In this document: positions 44,301 to 56,007 of the stretch, piece by piece
How positions within the stretch are numbered: position 1 is the stretch's first letter
How the letters are laid out: the number at the start of each line of letters is the position of its first letter
Assembly: GCF_030490285.1 (NCBI RefSeq)
Contig: NZ_CP129884.1
Span: forward strand, 1,240,001 to 1,304,000
Reading direction: 5' to 3'
From: Methylomonas montana
GTDB taxonomy: Bacteria; Pseudomonadota; Gammaproteobacteria; Methylococcales; Methylomonadaceae
Length of the DNA stretch: 64,000 bases
Program-made: the position numbers and the translations under genes
The notes under the pieces: model-generated
What the model saw: the letters and a program-made list of their open reading frames with translations, nothing else
What the model was told of the DNA's origin: nothing
Databases searched by the model: none

Positions 44301-47300
44301 TTAGTCAAGATTGCCGTTAAGGGCGCGTTTCCCCCAGCCGCTCACTTTGTCCAGATATAAATAAACCACCGGCGTGGTATACAGCGTCAGCAATTGGCTG
44401 AAAATCAGGCCGCCGACGATGGAAATCCCCAAGGGCTGGCGCAGTTCCGCGCCGTAACCCGAACTCAAGGCTAACGGCAGCGCACCCAGCATCGCCGCCA
44501 GCGTGGTCATCATGATCGGCCGAAACCGCAATAAACAGGCTTGGAAGATGGCTTCCTCGGCGCTTAGACCTCTGTGGCGCTCGGCGTCCAGCGCAAAATC
44601 GATCATCATGATCGCGTTCTTCTTGACGATGCCGATCAACAAAATCACGCCGATCAAGGCGATGATGCTGAACTCGGTATCGCAGGCCAGCAAGGCCAGC
44701 AGGGCGCCGACCCCGGCCGAGGGCAGGGTGGATAATATGGTCAGCGGATGAATATAGCTCTCGTAGAGTATTCCCAGCACGATGTAAATGCTGAGAAGTG
44801 CCGCGGCGATCAGCCAGGGTTGGTTACGCAGCGATTCCTGAAAAGCCTTGGCCGAGCCCTGGAAGCTGCCGCGCACCGCGGCCGGTGTGCCGAGGTCGCG
44901 CAGGGTTTGCTCGATCAGTTGCGTGGCGGCGGACAACGAAGTGCCGGGCATTAAGTTAAACGACACGGTGGCGGCGGCAAACTGGCCCTGATGATTGATG
45001 GTCAGCGGCGCATTGCTGGTCTGGAAGCTGGCCAGCGTTGCCAGCGGAATCTGCGTGCCGCTGCTGGAGCTGACGTAAAGCTGTTGCAGGCTGCGCGGGT
45101 TTTGCCAGTATTCCGGCGCCAGTTCCATCACCACCCGGTATTGGTTCAACGGTTTATAAATCACCGAGACCTGGCGTTGGCCGAAGGCGTTGTTCAACGC
45201 GGTATCGATGGCCGCCTGACTGACGCCCAAACTGGAGGCTTTGTCTCTATCCACTACCAGCGATATTTGCCGGCCTTTGTCTTGCTGATTGGTGTTGACA
45301 TCGGTCAGTTCCGGCCGCTTGCGCAGCGCCGCGACAATTTTGGGCGTCCATTCGCGCAGCAGGCTCAAGTCTTCGGATTGCAAGGCAAATTCGTACATCG
45401 CCGCCGAGCCCCGGCCGCCGATGCGTAAATCTTGCACCGGCTGTAAAAACAGGCTGGCGCCGGGTTCGTTGCTTAGTTTTTCCCGCAGCCGCTGGGTGAT
45501 TTCGGCTATCGGCGCGTCGCGCTGCTCGGGTGGCTTGAGTACCGCAAACATCAAACCGGAATTGGTGTTTTGCATGCCGCCAGCAAAGCCGACCACCGCA
45601 GTGACGGCGGAGTCTTGCCGCAAAATATCGACAAAATCATGTAACTTGGTCTGCATGGCCTGGAAGGAAATACTCTGGTCGGCCTGGATGGTGCCGCTGA
45701 GCCGGCCGTTGTCTTGTACCGGGAAAAAGCCTTTCGGGACGATGATGTAAAGGTAGACATTCAAGCCGATGCAAGCCAGCAGCACTATCAGCATCAGCTT
45801 AGGATGGTGTAGGGCCCAGCCTAAACTGCGGCGATAGCCGTTATGCAGGTGCTGGAATTGGCTTTCGATCCAGGCTGACAGCCGGTTGGGTTGACGTAGC
45901 GCTTCCGGCTCCAGCCAGCGGGCGCACAGCATCGGCGTCACGGTCAAGGACACCACCAGCGACACGAGCACTGCCGCCGACAAGGTCACGGCAAACTCCC
46001 GAAACAGCCGGCCGACGATGCCGCCCATCAACAAGATCGGCGTGAACACCGCGATCAGCGACAAACTCATCGCCAATACGGTAAAACCAACCTCGCCGAC
46101 ACCGCGCAACGCAGCCTGGAACGGCGGTACACCATTTTCGATATGCCGGCTGCTGTTTTCCAGCACCACGATGGCGTCATCCACGACAAAACCGGTGGCG
46201 ATGGTCAAAGCCATCAACGACAGATTGTCCAGGCTGTAATCGCATAAATACATCACCGCGCAGGCGCCGATCAGCGACACCGGCACCGCGATAATCGGGA
46301 TCAAGGTCGAGCGCAGCCGGCGCAGAAACAGCAATACCACCAGGATCACCAATACCACCGCGATCAACAGGCTGCGCTCGACTTCATCGACCGAAGCGCG
46401 GATGGTTTGTGAGCGATCCGAGACAATCGACAATTCCATCGCCGCCGGCAACAGCGCCCGTAATTGCGGCAGCGTGACTTTGACGTGTTCGACGGTGTCG
46501 ATGATATTAGCGCCGGGTTGTTTGTTGACGATCAGCAACACCGCCGGTTGGCCGTTTTTCAGGCCGGTACTGCGTAAATCTTCCACCGAATCTACCGCTG
46601 TGCCCAGATCGGCGATGCGCACCGGCGCGCCGTTGCGGTGAGCGACGATCAGCGGCAGGTAGTCGGCCGCATGTTCGGCCTGATCGTTGGCGTGGATTTG
46701 CCAATGCCGCTCGCCACGTTCCAGGGTGCCTTTCGGGCGATTGGCGTTGCTGGTCGTGATGGCTTTGGCGACCTGGTCCAGGCCTATGCCATATTGCGCC
46801 AATGCCGTGGGATTCAGTTCTACCCGCACAGCCGGTAAGGAACTGCCGCCGACATTGACCTGGCCGATGCCGGGCAGCTGGCTGATTTTTTGCGCCAATA
46901 TCGTCGAGGCGGCGTCGTACATCTGGCCGCGGCTAAGGGCGGTGGAGGTTAATGCCAGAATCAGAATCGGCGAATCGGCCGGATTGACTTTGCGGTAATT
47001 GGGCCGGTTGGGCAGATTGCTGGGTAGCAAACTGCTGGCGGCGTTGATCGAAGCTTGTACGTCGCGGGCCGCGCCGTCGATGTCGCGATTCAAATCGAAC
47101 TGCAAGGTAATCCGGGTCGAGCCCAAGGAGCTGGCCGAGGTCATTTCGGTGATGCCGGCGATGCGGCCCAGTGCTCGCTCCAGCGGGGTGGCGACTGTGG
47201 CGGCCATGGTCTCCGGACTGGCGCCGGGCAGATTGGCGGATACCGAAATGGTCGGGAAATCCACTTGCGGCAAGGGCGCGACCGGCAGTTGCAGGAAGGC

Positions 47301-47381
47301 GATCAAACCAGCTAGCGCCAGGCCCAGCGTCAGCAGCGTGGTGGCGACCGGCCGATAGATGAACAGCGCCGAAAAGTTCAC
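44301..47381 (-). CDS. mdtC: MdtC-like RND efflux transporter
   Basis: Inner-membrane proton-driven multidrug pump, one of two different RND subunits that work as a heteromer in the MdtABC system. The 1026 residues show the RND pattern: N-terminal helix ([20 protein letters not shown]), motif [28 protein letters not shown]-type segments, large periplasmic loops and 12 helices. Length is close to E. coli MdtC (1025). It overlaps mdtB by four bases (ATGA). No outer-membrane channel gene is adjacent, so a distant TolC is probably used. Confidence 0.92.
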   Translation of the reverse strand: MNFSALFIYRPVATTLLTLGLALAGLIAFLQLPVAPLPQVDFPTISVSANLPGASPETMAATVATPLERALGRIAGITEMTSASSLGSTRITLQFDLNRDIDGAARDVQASINAASSLLPSNLPNRPNYRKVNPADSPILILALTSTALSRGQMYDAASTILAQKISQLPGIGQVNVGGSSLPAVRVELNPTALAQYGIGLDQVAKAITTSNANRPKGTLERGERHWQIHANDQAEHAADYLPLIVAHRNGAPVRIADLGTAVDSVEDLRSTGLKNGQPAVLLIVNKQPGANIIDTVEHVKVTLPQLRALLPAAMELSIVSDRSQTIRASVDEVERSLLIAVVLVILVVLLFLRRLRSTLIPIIAVPVSLIGACAVMYLCDYSLDNLSLMALTIATGFVVDDAIVVLENSSRHIENGVPPFQAALRGVGEVGFTVLAMSLSLIAVFTPILLMGGIVGRLFREFAVTLSAAVLVSLVVSLTVTPMLCARWLEPEALRQPNRLSAWIESQFQHLHNGYRRSLGWALHHPKLMLIVLLACIGLNVYLYIIVPKGFFPVQDNGRLSGTIQADQSISFQAMQTKLHDFVDILRQDSAVTAVVGFAGGMQNTNSGLMFAVLKPPEQRDAPIAEITQRLREKLSNEPGASLFLQPVQDLRIGGRGSAAMYEFALQSEDLSLLREWTPKIVAALRKRPELTDVNTNQQDKGRQISLVVDRDKASSLGVSQAAIDTALNNAFGQRQVSVIYKPLNQYRVVMELAPEYWQNPRSLQQLYVSSSSGTQIPLATLASFQTSNAPLTINHQGQFAAATVSFNLMPGTSLSAATQLIEQTLRDLGTPAAVRGSFQGSAKAFQESLRNQPWLIAAALLSIYIVLGILYESYIHPLTILSTLPSAGVGALLALLACDTEFSIIALIGVILLIGIVKKNAIMMIDFALDAERHRGLSAEEAIFQACLLRFRPIMMTTLAAMLGALPLALSSGYGAELRQPLGISIVGGLIFSQLLTLYTTPVVYLYLDKVSGWGKRALNGNLD

Positions 47382-50300
47382 GGCTGGCTGTCGCCGCTGT
47401 CGGCTAAAATCGATTCGGCCGCGCCGCGCAGCCGGCGGGCCAGCCGGTCCAGGGCTAGATAAATCACTGGCGTGGTATACAGCGTCAGCAACTGGCTGAC
47501 CAACAAGCCGCCGACCATGCTAATGCCTAAAGGATGGCGCAATTCCGAGCCGACGCCGCTGCCCAGCATCAAGGGCAGAGCGCCCAGCAACGCTGCCAGC
47601 GTGGTCATCAGTATCGGCCGGAAACGCAGCAGGCAGGCCTGGAAAATCGCCTCGCGCGGCGGCAGGCCTTGCTTGCGCTCGGCTTCCAGCGCAAAGTCTA
47701 TCATCATGATCGCGTTCTTCTTCACAATACCGATCAACAGCACGATGCCGATCACCGCGATGATGCCCAGATCGTTACCGGACAGTTGCAGGGCCAGCAA
47801 CGCGCCGACCCCGGCCGACGGCAGCGTGGAAAGGATGGTAATGGGATGAATATAACTTTCGTATAACACGCCCAGCACGATATACACAGTAACAACAGCC
47901 GCCAGAATCAACCATAGTGTGTCGCTCAGCGAAGCGTTAAATGCCAATGCCGCACCTTGGTAATCGGCTTGCACCGCCAGCGGTAAACCGATGTCTTGCT
48001 TGGCCTTCTCAATGGCTTTGATCGCATCGCCCAAGGCCGCGCCCGGCGCCAGATTGAAGGAAATGGTGGCGGACGGAAACTGATCCAGATGATTGATCGA
48101 CAGCGCGGTTTGCCGTTCGGAAACCGTCGCCAAGGCCGACAGCGGCACCTGGCTGCCGTTGCTGGAGGGGATGCGCAATTGCTTTAAGCCTTCCGGGCCG
48201 CTCTGTTCCTTCGGGTCTACTTCCATTACCACCCGGTATTGATTGGACTGGGTGAAGATCGTCGAGACCAGGCGTTGGCCGTAGGCGTTGTACAAGGCGT
48301 TATCGATGTCGGCGGTGCTGACGCCCAAGCGGCTGGCCGTGGCGCGGTCGATTTCTATATAGGCTTGCAGGCCTTGGTCTTGCACGTCGCTGGCGGCATC
48401 GACGATGCCGGGAATGCCGCGCATCTGCTCGACCAGGCGCTGGGTCCATAGATTCAGTTCCGCCAGATCGACGGTCTGCAAGGTAAATTGAAACTGAGTG
48501 CGGCTGACCCTGTTTTCCAAGGTCATGTCCTGCACCGGTTGCAGATAGACCGAGATACCCGAGACCTCGGCCAGGCGCGGCCGCAAGCGTTCGATCACCG
48601 CCGTAGCACTGTCGCGTTGGGCTTGCGGCTTGAGGTTGATCAGGAAGCGGCCGCTGTTCAGCGTCGGATTGCTGCCGTCGACGCCGATGAAAGACGACAG
48701 GCTGGCGACTGCCGGATCGGCCAATATCTGCTTGGCCATGACTTGCTGGCGTTCGGCCATCGCCGCGAAGGAAATGCTGGGCGGTGCTTCCGAGATGCCT
48801 TGAATCAGACCAGTATCCTGGATGGGGAACAGGCCTTTAGGCATGGCTATGTATAACAACACGGTCAGTGCCAGCGTGGAAATGGCGACCAGCAGGGTCA
48901 GGCTTTGGCGATTCAACACCCATTCCAGGCTGCGGCCGTAGCCGGCGATGACTTTGCCGATGAAGTCATCGCGTTTTTCATGGTCGGCCTCGAGCGGCCG
49001 CAACATCTTCGCGCACATCATGGGCGTCAGCGTCAGCGATACCACGGCCGAGATCAGAATCGCCACGGCCAGGGTGATTGCGAATTCGCGGAACAGACGG
49101 CCGACCACGTCGCCCATGAATAGCAGCGGAATCAGCACAGCCACCAGCGAGACCGTCAAGGAGATGATGGTGAAGCCGATCTGCTCCGAGCCTTTTAGCG
49201 CAGCCTGTAAGGACGATTCGCCGCGCTCCAGATAGCGGGAGATGTTTTCGATGACGACGATGGCGTCGTCGACCACGAACCCGCTGGCGATGGTCAGCGC
49301 CATCAAGGTCAGATTATTGATGCTGAATCCGGCCAGATGCATCACCGCAAACGTGCCGACCAGCGACAGCGGCACCGCGACCGCCGGGATCAAGGTGGCC
49401 GGCAGGTTGCGCAGGAATAGAAAAATCACCATCACCACCAGCGCCACGGCCAGCATCAACTCGAACTGCACATCGTGCACCGAGGCGCGGATGGTCACGG
49501 TGCGGTCGGTTAATGGCATCACGTTGACCGCACTCGGCAGTGTCGCTCGTAGCTGCGGAAGCAACTTGTTGATGCGGTCCACCACTTCGATGACATTGGC
49601 GCCGGGTTGGCGCTGGATGTTGACGATGACTGCGGCGCTATCGTTGGCCCAGGCCGCCAGCTTGACGTTTTCGGCGGCGTCGATGGCGTCGGCCACTTCC
49701 GCCAGTCTCACTGGCGCGCCGTTGCGGTAAGCCACCACCAAATCGCGGTATTCGGCGGCCGAACGCAGTTGATCGTTGTTGTCGATGATTGCCGAGCGTT
49801 GCGGGCCGTCGAACATGCCCTTGGGTTGGTTGACATTGGCGGCGGCGATCGCGTTGCGCAGGTCTTCCAGACTCAGACCATAGGCGGCCAACGCCTGGTG
49901 GTTGGCTTGTATTCTAACCGCCGGTCGCTGGCCGCCGCTGATGCTGACCAGACCGACGCCCGGCAATTGGGCGATTTTCTGTGCCAAGCGGGTATCGACC
50001 AGATCCTGGACTTTGGGCAAGGTCAAGCTGGACGATGTGACCGCCAGCGTCAAAATCGGCGCGTCCGCCGGATTGACCTTGTTGTAGATCGGCGGCAGCG
50101 GCAGGTCGTTGGGCAGGAAATTGTTGGCGGCATTGATCGCGGCCTGCACGGTTTGTTCGGCGACGTCCAGATCCAATTCCAGATCGAATTGCAGTGTCGC
50201 CACCGAGGCGCCGCCGGAACTAGTCGAGGACATCTGCCGCAAACCAGGCATTTGCCCGAACTGGCGCTCCAGTGGGGCGGTGATCGCCGAGGTCATCACT

Positions 50301-50500
50301 TCCGGGCTGGCGCCGGGGTAGAGCGTGGTGACCTGGATGGTCGGATAATCGACTTGTGGTAGCGCCGAAATCGGCAATAAGCGGTAAGTCAAAATCCCGG
50401 CCAGCAGCAGCGCCACCATCAGCAAGGAGGTGGCGACCGGGCGCTGGATAAAGTGTCGCGAGGGGTTGAATCCGGGTAACGGGTTTTGCGCGGCGGCCAT
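47378..50500 (-). CDS. mdtB: MdtB-like RND efflux transporter
   Basis: Partner of MdtC; 1040 residues, the same length as E. coli MdtB. It begins with a cytoplasmic leader then [20 protein letters not shown], and carries [20 protein letters not shown] and [20 protein letters not shown], hallmarks of the HAE-1/MdtB branch. The MdtB/MdtC assignment rests on gene order and length; the two proteins are paralogues and could be interchanged. It starts two bases after the mdtA stop, in the same transcript. Confidence 0.92.
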   Translation of the reverse strand: MAAAQNPLPGFNPSRHFIQRPVATSLLMVALLLAGILTYRLLPISALPQVDYPTIQVTTLYPGASPEVMTSAITAPLERQFGQMPGLRQMSSTSSGGASVATLQFDLELDLDVAEQTVQAAINAANNFLPNDLPLPPIYNKVNPADAPILTLAVTSSSLTLPKVQDLVDTRLAQKIAQLPGVGLVSISGGQRPAVRIQANHQALAAYGLSLEDLRNAIAAANVNQPKGMFDGPQRSAIIDNNDQLRSAAEYRDLVVAYRNGAPVRLAEVADAIDAAENVKLAAWANDSAAVIVNIQRQPGANVIEVVDRINKLLPQLRATLPSAVNVMPLTDRTVTIRASVHDVQFELMLAVALVVMVIFLFLRNLPATLIPAVAVPLSLVGTFAVMHLAGFSINNLTLMALTIASGFVVDDAIVVIENISRYLERGESSLQAALKGSEQIGFTIISLTVSLVAVLIPLLFMGDVVGRLFREFAITLAVAILISAVVSLTLTPMMCAKMLRPLEADHEKRDDFIGKVIAGYGRSLEWVLNRQSLTLLVAISTLALTVLLYIAMPKGLFPIQDTGLIQGISEAPPSISFAAMAERQQVMAKQILADPAVASLSSFIGVDGSNPTLNSGRFLINLKPQAQRDSATAVIERLRPRLAEVSGISVYLQPVQDMTLENRVSRTQFQFTLQTVDLAELNLWTQRLVEQMRGIPGIVDAASDVQDQGLQAYIEIDRATASRLGVSTADIDNALYNAYGQRLVSTIFTQSNQYRVVMEVDPKEQSGPEGLKQLRIPSSNGSQVPLSALATVSERQTALSINHLDQFPSATISFNLAPGAALGDAIKAIEKAKQDIGLPLAVQADYQGAALAFNASLSDTLWLILAAVVTVYIVLGVLYESYIHPITILSTLPSAGVGALLALQLSGNDLGIIAVIGIVLLIGIVKKNAIMMIDFALEAERKQGLPPREAIFQACLLRFRPILMTTLAALLGALPLMLGSGVGSELRHPLGISMVGGLLVSQLLTLYTTPVIYLALDRLARRLRGAAESILADSGDSQP

Positions 50501-50502
50501 GT

Positions 50503-51720
50503 TTAGTTGGCCGGTTTGCCGGGGCTGGGAACGGCTGGTTTGGTTTTATCGATTACATGGACTTGGCTGCCTTCGCGCAGCTTGTCGGCGCCGTCGATCA
50601 CCAGTTTTTGGTTCGGCGCCAGGCCTTCCAGAATCGCGACGGTTTCGCCGTCCGCCGGTCCGGTTTTCACAGTCCTAACAGTGATGCTGTTGTCGTCCTT
50701 GACCAAATAGACGAAAGCACCGCCGGAGCCATGCTGGATCGCCGCGCTAGGCGCCAAGGTGGCGGCGCGCAAGGTGTCCAGACGCATTTTGATGTTGACG
50801 AACTGGTTAGCAAACAGCGTGCGATCTTCGTTATCGAATTGGGCTTTTAATTTCAAGGTGCCGGTGCTGGCGTCGATTTGGTTGTCTACCGCCAGCAGTT
50901 TGCCGCTGGCCAGTTTTTGCTGGCCGGCTCGGTCGTAAGCGTCGATGACGATCGCATCGCCGGAGCGCCAGCGCCGCATCACCGCCGGTATGTCGTCTTC
51001 CGGCAGCGTGAACACCACCGAGATTGGCTGAATTTGGGTAATCACCGCCAGTCCATTAAGGTCGCTGGCGCGGACCATATTGCCCTGATCGACCAAGCGC
51101 AATCCGATGCGGCCGCTGACCGGCGCGGTGATGCGGGCGTAACTCAGTTGCAGTTTGGCATTGTCGAGCTGGGCGCGGTCGATCTCGACGGTGCCGCGAT
51201 ATTGCTTGACCAAAGAGGCTTGGGTGGCGGTCTGCTGGGCGGCGATGGAATCCTGTTCCAGCAAGGTTTGGTAGCGGTCCTGGTCGATTTCGGCGTTTTT
51301 TAGTAACGCCTCGTCGCGCAGCAATTGGCCTTCGGCTTGTTGCACCGCCACTTGATAGGGGCGGGGGTCGATTTCGGCGAGCAGATCGCCCTGTCTGACC
51401 GCCTGTCCCTCGGTAAACGCCACCCGGATCAGTTCGCCATCGACGCGCGAACGTACCGTGACGGTGTGTAGCGGGGTGACGGTTCCCAGACCGCTCAGAT
51501 AAATCGGCAGGTCGTCTTGCCTGGTTAACGCAACCGCAACGCTAAGCGGTGTATTCTCGAATTGGCCGGGCTTGGCCTCGGTCGGGCTTTCTCGATGCCG
51601 GCCGGCTTGGTAAAAATAATAGCTAGCGGCAACGACGACAATTAGGCCAAATATTGCTATACGCCGCCAAGGCCTGGCCTGCGTTAATGCCGAGTTATCC
51701 TGATCCTGATTCATAGCCAT
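50503..51720 (-). CDS. mdtA: MdtA-like membrane fusion protein
   Basis: Periplasmic adaptor of the RND pump; bridges inner-membrane MdtBC and the outer-membrane channel. The 405 residues have an N-terminal anchor helix ([16 protein letters not shown]), a lipoyl half-motif ([20 protein letters not shown]), a coiled-coil hairpin ([20 protein letters not shown]), the second lipoyl half ([20 protein letters not shown]) and a beta-barrel domain. First gene of the mdtABC operon, which starts just after a terminator of the cupin gene. Confidence 0.93.
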   Translation of the reverse strand: MAMNQDQDNSALTQARPWRRIAIFGLIVVVAASYYFYQAGRHRESPTEAKPGQFENTPLSVAVALTRQDDLPIYLSGLGTVTPLHTVTVRSRVDGELIRVAFTEGQAVRQGDLLAEIDPRPYQVAVQQAEGQLLRDEALLKNAEIDQDRYQTLLEQDSIAAQQTATQASLVKQYRGTVEIDRAQLDNAKLQLSYARITAPVSGRIGLRLVDQGNMVRASDLNGLAVITQIQPISVVFTLPEDDIPAVMRRWRSGDAIVIDAYDRAGQQKLASGKLLAVDNQIDASTGTLKLKAQFDNEDRTLFANQFVNIKMRLDTLRAATLAPSAAIQHGSGGAFVYLVKDDNSITVRTVKTGPADGETVAILEGLAPNQKLVIDGADKLREGSQVHVIDKTKPAVPSPGKPAN

Positions 51721-51781
51721 GCGGGTTGTAATGAGTTTGAGCCGGCGTCAGCCGGTAAGCCAAGTCTACCGGCTCAACTAA

Positions 51782-51805
51782 AAAAGGCATCCTAAGATGC
51801 CTTTT
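51782..51805 (-). terminator. Intrinsic terminator between cupin gene and mdtA
   Basis: AAAAGGCATC-CTAA-GATGCCTTTT is a perfect 10-bp inverted repeat. It works in either direction because of the flanking A and T runs. It lies 29 bases after the cupin stop and separates it from mdtABC. Confidence 0.88.
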
Positions 51806-51833
51806 CGCGGATTGACAGCCGATACGGATGGAG

Positions 51834-52109
51834 TCAAGCGTAGTGATAGTGCTTGCGCAGTGGCTTGACCACTTCCCATTCGCTGTCCAGGCCTTCATGA
51901 AACATCACCAGATCGCCCGGTAAAATCCGTACCGGCTCGCCACCGATCGGCGTAACGATGATTTCGCCTTCCAACACATAAGCGGTTTCGGTTTCGTCGA
52001 AATCGATGCTGAACTTGGAAATTTCTTTTTCCCAGATCGGCCAGCTTGATACGCCCAGCTCTTTTAAACGTTCTTCGCTAGGGTTGTGTTCAACGGTAAT
52101 TTGACTCAT
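51834..52109 (-). CDS. Small cupin-domain protein
   Basis: A 91-residue single-cupin protein: EKEISKFSIDFDETETAYVL then GEIIVTPIGGEPVRILPGDL, VMFHEGLDSEWEVVKPLRKH. The first motif has Glu but lacks the usual His pair (TETAYVLEGEI), so metal binding may be altered; this is typical of the DUF861/EutQ-like branch. Function unknown. It is a single-gene unit closed by a strong terminator. Confidence 0.8.
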   Translation of the reverse strand: MSQITVEHNPSEERLKELGVSSWPIWEKEISKFSIDFDETETAYVLEGEIIVTPIGGEPVRILPGDLVMFHEGLDSEWEVVKPLRKHYHYA

Positions 52110-52170
52110 GGATGTCCTGTTGGATTAAGTTTTTTGAGCGGCTGATTTTAGCATTGTTGCCGCTCCGCAG

Positions 52171-53637
52171 CTATGATTCGGGCGTTTCCTCGGGCAATTG
52201 TTTCGGATCGTCCGCGCGGCGCAGCCTATTTACCGGTTCAAATCCCAAGGGTTCATCGTTGGCATCGTTTTCCAATTTGGGATTGGGGTGGCGGTAAAGC
52301 TGAATTTCGGTGTAGGAATCTATGGTTGGCAGTGTCGGCTCTTTGTTTAAATAATCGCTGAGCCACACCGTCAGCAGCGCCAGCGCCAGGCTGACGGCAA
52401 AAGCGATTGCCGCTTCCAGCCAGTAATCCGGCCGTATCGGTTTATCCGGTAAGGATGCCCAGTCGACGACATCCAGTTGCGGGTTGCTTTGACGTTGTTT
52501 GACATCAATTTCGATCAGGCGCTGCTTGGTCTGTTGCAATAATTCCTCCAGCTTGACCAGTTCCTCCTGCATGGCTTTATGCTTGGCAAACTGATTGGTG
52601 TAGTCGGAGGCTTTTTGTTTGTGTTCGGCCATTTGTTTCTGCAAGGTCAGCACCGTGCGATGAGCTGCGCCGTATTCATTTTCGGCTTCCTGGGTTGCGA
52701 AGCCAACGCCCACCTGTCCTTTTTCACGAATCTTTTCGTCCAGCTCGGCCAGCTGTTGTTTGATGCTCCGCAAGGTAGGATGGAACTCGATATATTCGTC
52801 GGTGTACTGAGCTCTTTGCTTCTCGAGCTGCTCCCTTAGCCTTTCGGCTTTTTCGATCAGCACTGCCAGGTTGCGGGAATCGGCCTCCGGCACCACCGCT
52901 TTGCCTTCGGCGATAGCCGCTTGGATGGCGTCCAGTTTGGCTTTGGATTTGGCTTCTTCTTCCAGTGCCGCGTTCAGCGAATTATTCAAGCCTTGCAAAC
53001 GGGCGTGTGCTTCGTTGTCGGCGCTTTCCAGCGAAACGATATTGTTTTCCAGCCGGAATATTTCCATTTCCCGGCGCTTGTCGCGCACTTGTTGTTCAAT
53101 GCGAGTGATTTCGTCGCTGATACTGGCTGTCGCTTTTTCGGTGATATTGCCAATGTAATCGGCGCGAATCTGTTGATAGGTTTTTATCCAGGTGTTCAAT
53201 GCCGTTTGCAGGAATTTCGGTTCGCGGCCTTCTGCGGCAAGTTGCACCAGATTGGTATCGGAAATCGGCTTGACCTGGAATAGGGCTTTTAATTCGTTGA
53301 TATTAAGGGAAGGGATGTCTTTTTGCTCTTTTAGCTCTTTGGCGGTTTTTTCCAGTACCGGTTGCCCCAGTAAAACTTGTTTTTGAATATTAACGTGTTC
53401 CAGATCGGCATCGCCGTGGCTTTGATCAATATCGGTCGCCGCTGTGGTCAATACCAGCGCTAGGCTTTGGTAGATGGCTGGCTGAAAAAAGATATAAATT
53501 TCCGAGATCAGGAACAGCGGTAAAAAGATCAGTAAAAATAGCGTTCTGCGCCTTAATTGGCGTGGCCAGAGTATGGCGTCGGGCCGGTAGAAATCGTCCC
53601 CGATGACTCGAAAATCATTGCGATTATGAAGCATCAT
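52171..53637 (-). CDS. Wzz/GumC-like polysaccharide chain-length protein
   Basis: A 488-residue inner-membrane protein with a first helix (TLFLLIFLPLFLISEIYIFF), a long periplasmic domain rich in coiled coil (ITRIEQQVRDKRREMEIFRL, AERLREQLEKQRAQYTDEYI, EELVKLEELLQQTKQRLIEI), and a second helix (EAAIAFAVSLALALLTVWLS) after a Pro-containing PDKPIRPDYW motif. This is the Wzz/GumC topology without a tyrosine-kinase domain, so it is a chain-length regulator or co-polymerase. It has no polysaccharide genes adjacent in the window. AAGGAG stands seven bases before the ATG. Confidence 0.8.
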   Translation of the reverse strand: MMLHNRNDFRVIGDDFYRPDAILWPRQLRRRTLFLLIFLPLFLISEIYIFFQPAIYQSLALVLTTAATDIDQSHGDADLEHVNIQKQVLLGQPVLEKTAKELKEQKDIPSLNINELKALFQVKPISDTNLVQLAAEGREPKFLQTALNTWIKTYQQIRADYIGNITEKATASISDEITRIEQQVRDKRREMEIFRLENNIVSLESADNEAHARLQGLNNSLNAALEEEAKSKAKLDAIQAAIAEGKAVVPEADSRNLAVLIEKAERLREQLEKQRAQYTDEYIEFHPTLRSIKQQLAELDEKIREKGQVGVGFATQEAENEYGAAHRTVLTLQKQMAEHKQKASDYTNQFAKHKAMQEELVKLEELLQQTKQRLIEIDVKQRQSNPQLDVVDWASLPDKPIRPDYWLEAAIAFAVSLALALLTVWLSDYLNKEPTLPTIDSYTEIQLYRHPNPKLENDANDEPLGFEPVNRLRRADDPKQLPEETPES

Positions 53638-53977
53638 GATTTTCTCCTTGAAAAGAGCCTGAAAGTTATGATTTTTATTATGTTTTGCCGAGTCAATCTT
53701 AAAACATTTGGCTAAGCAATTTACACCTTGAAAGTATTCAGCGCTTGCAAGTAGGTATCGACAGATTTTCCATGCCGAATGGCCGAAGTTTTACCACATA
53801 GATGGGGCGCTAAGGAAGTCGTCGGCGGAATTTGTTTTAGCCTTTGGTCTACTGAATCCGGCAATTTAAATGAATTGGCGCCTAACTGGCGGTATTCATT
53901 GGTCGCTAGGGGCGGGCTGGAAGCGATAAAGAACTGCTTCGCAATGCATGTCCAAAAGGGGCTCCATCACCGGTATG
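53638..53977. other. Intergenic region before the Wzz-like gene
   Basis: 340 bases on the right of the Wzz-like gene; the waaC end is on its other side. It should carry the Wzz-like promoter. A frame at 53779-53988 on the plus strand lacks a ribosome site and known family; I see no RNA or repeat. Confidence 0.4.
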
Positions 53978-54988
53978 CTATTCGCTAGGATGCTTGATCT
54001 TTAGGAGATCATTCGCTAGCGCAATAACGCTAGACGCTTTGATTTGCGCGATCGAAAAATCGTTTTTATCCAATTTGAACGGATTGACCGTCGACGGTGA
54101 TTTCAACACTTTGTTGATCTGGGTTTGATAAACCCGGCTGACAGGGGTCGGCCCGAATAGCGTGATGGATGGCCGATTCAAGCCCCAGGCCATATGTGTG
54201 GGACCAGTGTCGTTGCCTATCACCAGGTCCATTCGGGCGATGACTGCTTTCAGATCGTTCAGGCTCAGGCGCGGCAGTATGCGCGCCTCGCTGCGTCGGG
54301 CGATCCAGTCGGCGGCCTCGCGTTCCTGGTCGTTGCCCCAACTGATCAGGCAATTGGCATTCAAAGCCTGCGCGATTTGCAGATAGCTTTCTTTAGGATA
54401 GTTGCGGCTGGGCCAGGTAGAACCGATTACCAACAACACCTGAGCTTGTCCAGCCGGCAAGTAGGCATCGAGCGATTGTTGCGGCGTTTGGTAAAACAGG
54501 AAAGGCTGCTTAGCGACGATCTGTTCGCGGCTGACTGTGATATTCAAAGGCTGGGTCAACACTGCGACATTGCGGTCTATGGTGTTGGCGTCGTAAGGAT
54601 AGGCTACGGTTTGGCTGTATAGCCAGGCGGCGGCTGTTTCGCGGATCGAGTGTTTATCGAAGCCCGCGCAACGCCTGGATAGTAGCCGCGCTACCAGCGC
54701 CGATTTGATCAGCCCTTGAGCGTCTATGACTAGGTCATAATTGTTGGCGGCATAAGCGTTGATCTTGGCAATTTCCCGGAAAATGCCGGTTTTGTCGGTT
54801 TTTAGAGTCTTTAAGTCTACGCTGAGGATTTGCCCGATGTCGGGGTTGTCTGCCAGCAAGCCGGCGAAGCGCTGTTCCACCAGCCAGTCGATCTCGATAT
54901 ACGGCCGGGCAGCCTTGATAAATTGCAGTGCCACCATCGCATGGACGATGTCGCCTAGCGCGGAGAGCTTGACGATAGCGATCTTCAT
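53978..54988 (-). CDS. waaC: Lipopolysaccharide heptosyltransferase I
   Basis: Adds the first heptose to Kdo2-lipid A in the inner LPS core. The 336-residue GT-B protein starts with MKIAIVKLSALGDIVHAM, the WaaC signature, and includes VIDAQGLIKSALVARLL, GSTWPSRNYPKESYLQIAQA and LVIGNDTGPTHMAWGLNRPS. The ATG at 54988 overlaps the waaF stop (ATGA); the upstream in-frame extension is not used. Same operon as waaF and ilvE. Confidence 0.94.
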   Translation of the reverse strand: MKIAIVKLSALGDIVHAMVALQFIKAARPYIEIDWLVEQRFAGLLADNPDIGQILSVDLKTLKTDKTGIFREIAKINAYAANNYDLVIDAQGLIKSALVARLLSRRCAGFDKHSIRETAAAWLYSQTVAYPYDANTIDRNVAVLTQPLNITVSREQIVAKQPFLFYQTPQQSLDAYLPAGQAQVLLVIGSTWPSRNYPKESYLQIAQALNANCLISWGNDQEREAADWIARRSEARILPRLSLNDLKAVIARMDLVIGNDTGPTHMAWGLNRPSITLFGPTPVSRVYQTQINKVLKSPSTVNPFKLDKNDFSIAQIKASSVIALANDLLKIKHPSE

Positions 54989-56007
54989 GTGTTTGAGGCG
55001 GCGAGCGCCGCCAAGACCCGTTCCGGGGCGATGTCGGTCAGGCAGTGAGTGTGGCCGAGCGGGCAGTCGCGCTTGAAACACGGCGAACATGCCAGATTCA
55101 GGCTAATGATCTCGGCCGCTTGATGCAGCGGCGGGGTAAAGCCCGGATCGGAGGAGCCGTAAACGGCGATCAGTTTTTTATCCAGCGCGGCGGCGACATG
55201 CATCAAGCCGGAATCGTTGCTGACCACCGCAGCGCTCAAGGACAGTAAATCCACTGCTTCGGCCAGCGTAGTGGCGCCGGCAAAATTGCGGCAAATGCCG
55301 CCGGATAGCTGATTAATCTGATCGGCAACGGCCTTGTCCTTATCCGAACCGAATAGCCAGACTTGCCAGCCTTGTTGCTGTTTTTGCCTGGCGACGGCGG
55401 CATAATGTTCGGCCGGCCAGCGCTTGGCCGGGCCGTATTCGGCACCGGGACATAAAGCCAGGATCTTGCTGTCGCTATTAATGTGAAATTTTTCGCGAAC
55501 TTGCTGTTGCTGTTCGGCGTTGATCGACAGTTTTGGAAACTGGTAAAGCGGCGGTTGCTTTGTGTCACTTGGCAAGCCTAGTGCCACGAAGCGCTGTACG
55601 GTCATCGTCAGCCGGCTTTTATCGAGACGGCGGGCGTCGTTCAGCAAGCCCCAGCGCAATTCGCCGAGATAACCGGTGCGCTTGGGGATGCCGGCAAAAA
55701 ACGGAATCAACGCCGACTTCCAGGAATTTGGTAGCACGATGGCCTGATCGTAATGCTGCGCCTTCAGCTGTTTGCCGATCTTGAAGCGGCCAGGCAGATC
55801 GAATTGGCCATGGCCCAACGGCATTGCAATGCCTCGACGGACTTCCGGCATACGCTCCAGCAGCGGCAGCGACCAGGCTGGGGCCAGCACGTCGATAAGG
55901 CAAGCGGGGTGTTGTTGCTTGAGGGCGATGAACAGGCTTTGCGCCATCACCATGTCGCCGACCCAGGACGGGCCGACGACCAGGATTTTATAAGCTTGCG
56001 CTGACAC
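54985..56007 (-). CDS. waaF: Lipopolysaccharide heptosyltransferase II
   Basis: Adds the second heptose of the LPS inner core. The 340 residues show KILVVGPSWVGDMVMAQSLF, the WaaF N-terminus, then QAIVLPNSWKSALIPFFAGI, ALCPGAEYGPAKRWPAEHYA and SLSAAVVSNDSGLMHVAAAL. The last motif with Asn-Asp-Ser-Gly contacts ADP-heptose. It is immediately followed by waaC (ATGA overlap) and preceded by ilvE with no gap. Confidence 0.94.
   Translation of the reverse strand: MSAQAYKILVVGPSWVGDMVMAQSLFIALKQQHPACLIDVLAPAWSLPLLERMPEVRRGIAMPLGHGQFDLPGRFKIGKQLKAQHYDQAIVLPNSWKSALIPFFAGIPKRTGYLGELRWGLLNDARRLDKSRLTMTVQRFVALGLPSDTKQPPLYQFPKLSINAEQQQQVREKFHINSDSKILALCPGAEYGPAKRWPAEHYAAVARQKQQQGWQVWLFGSDKDKAVADQINQLSGGICRNFAGATTLAEAVDLLSLSAAVVSNDSGLMHVAAALDKKLIAVYGSSDPGFTPPLHQAAEIISLNLACSPCFKRDCPLGHTHCLTDIAPERVLAALAASNT

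Noticed and set aside
53779..53988. 69-codon frame between the Wzz-like gene and waaC
   Set aside because: No ribosome site or family; overlaps the waaC end.
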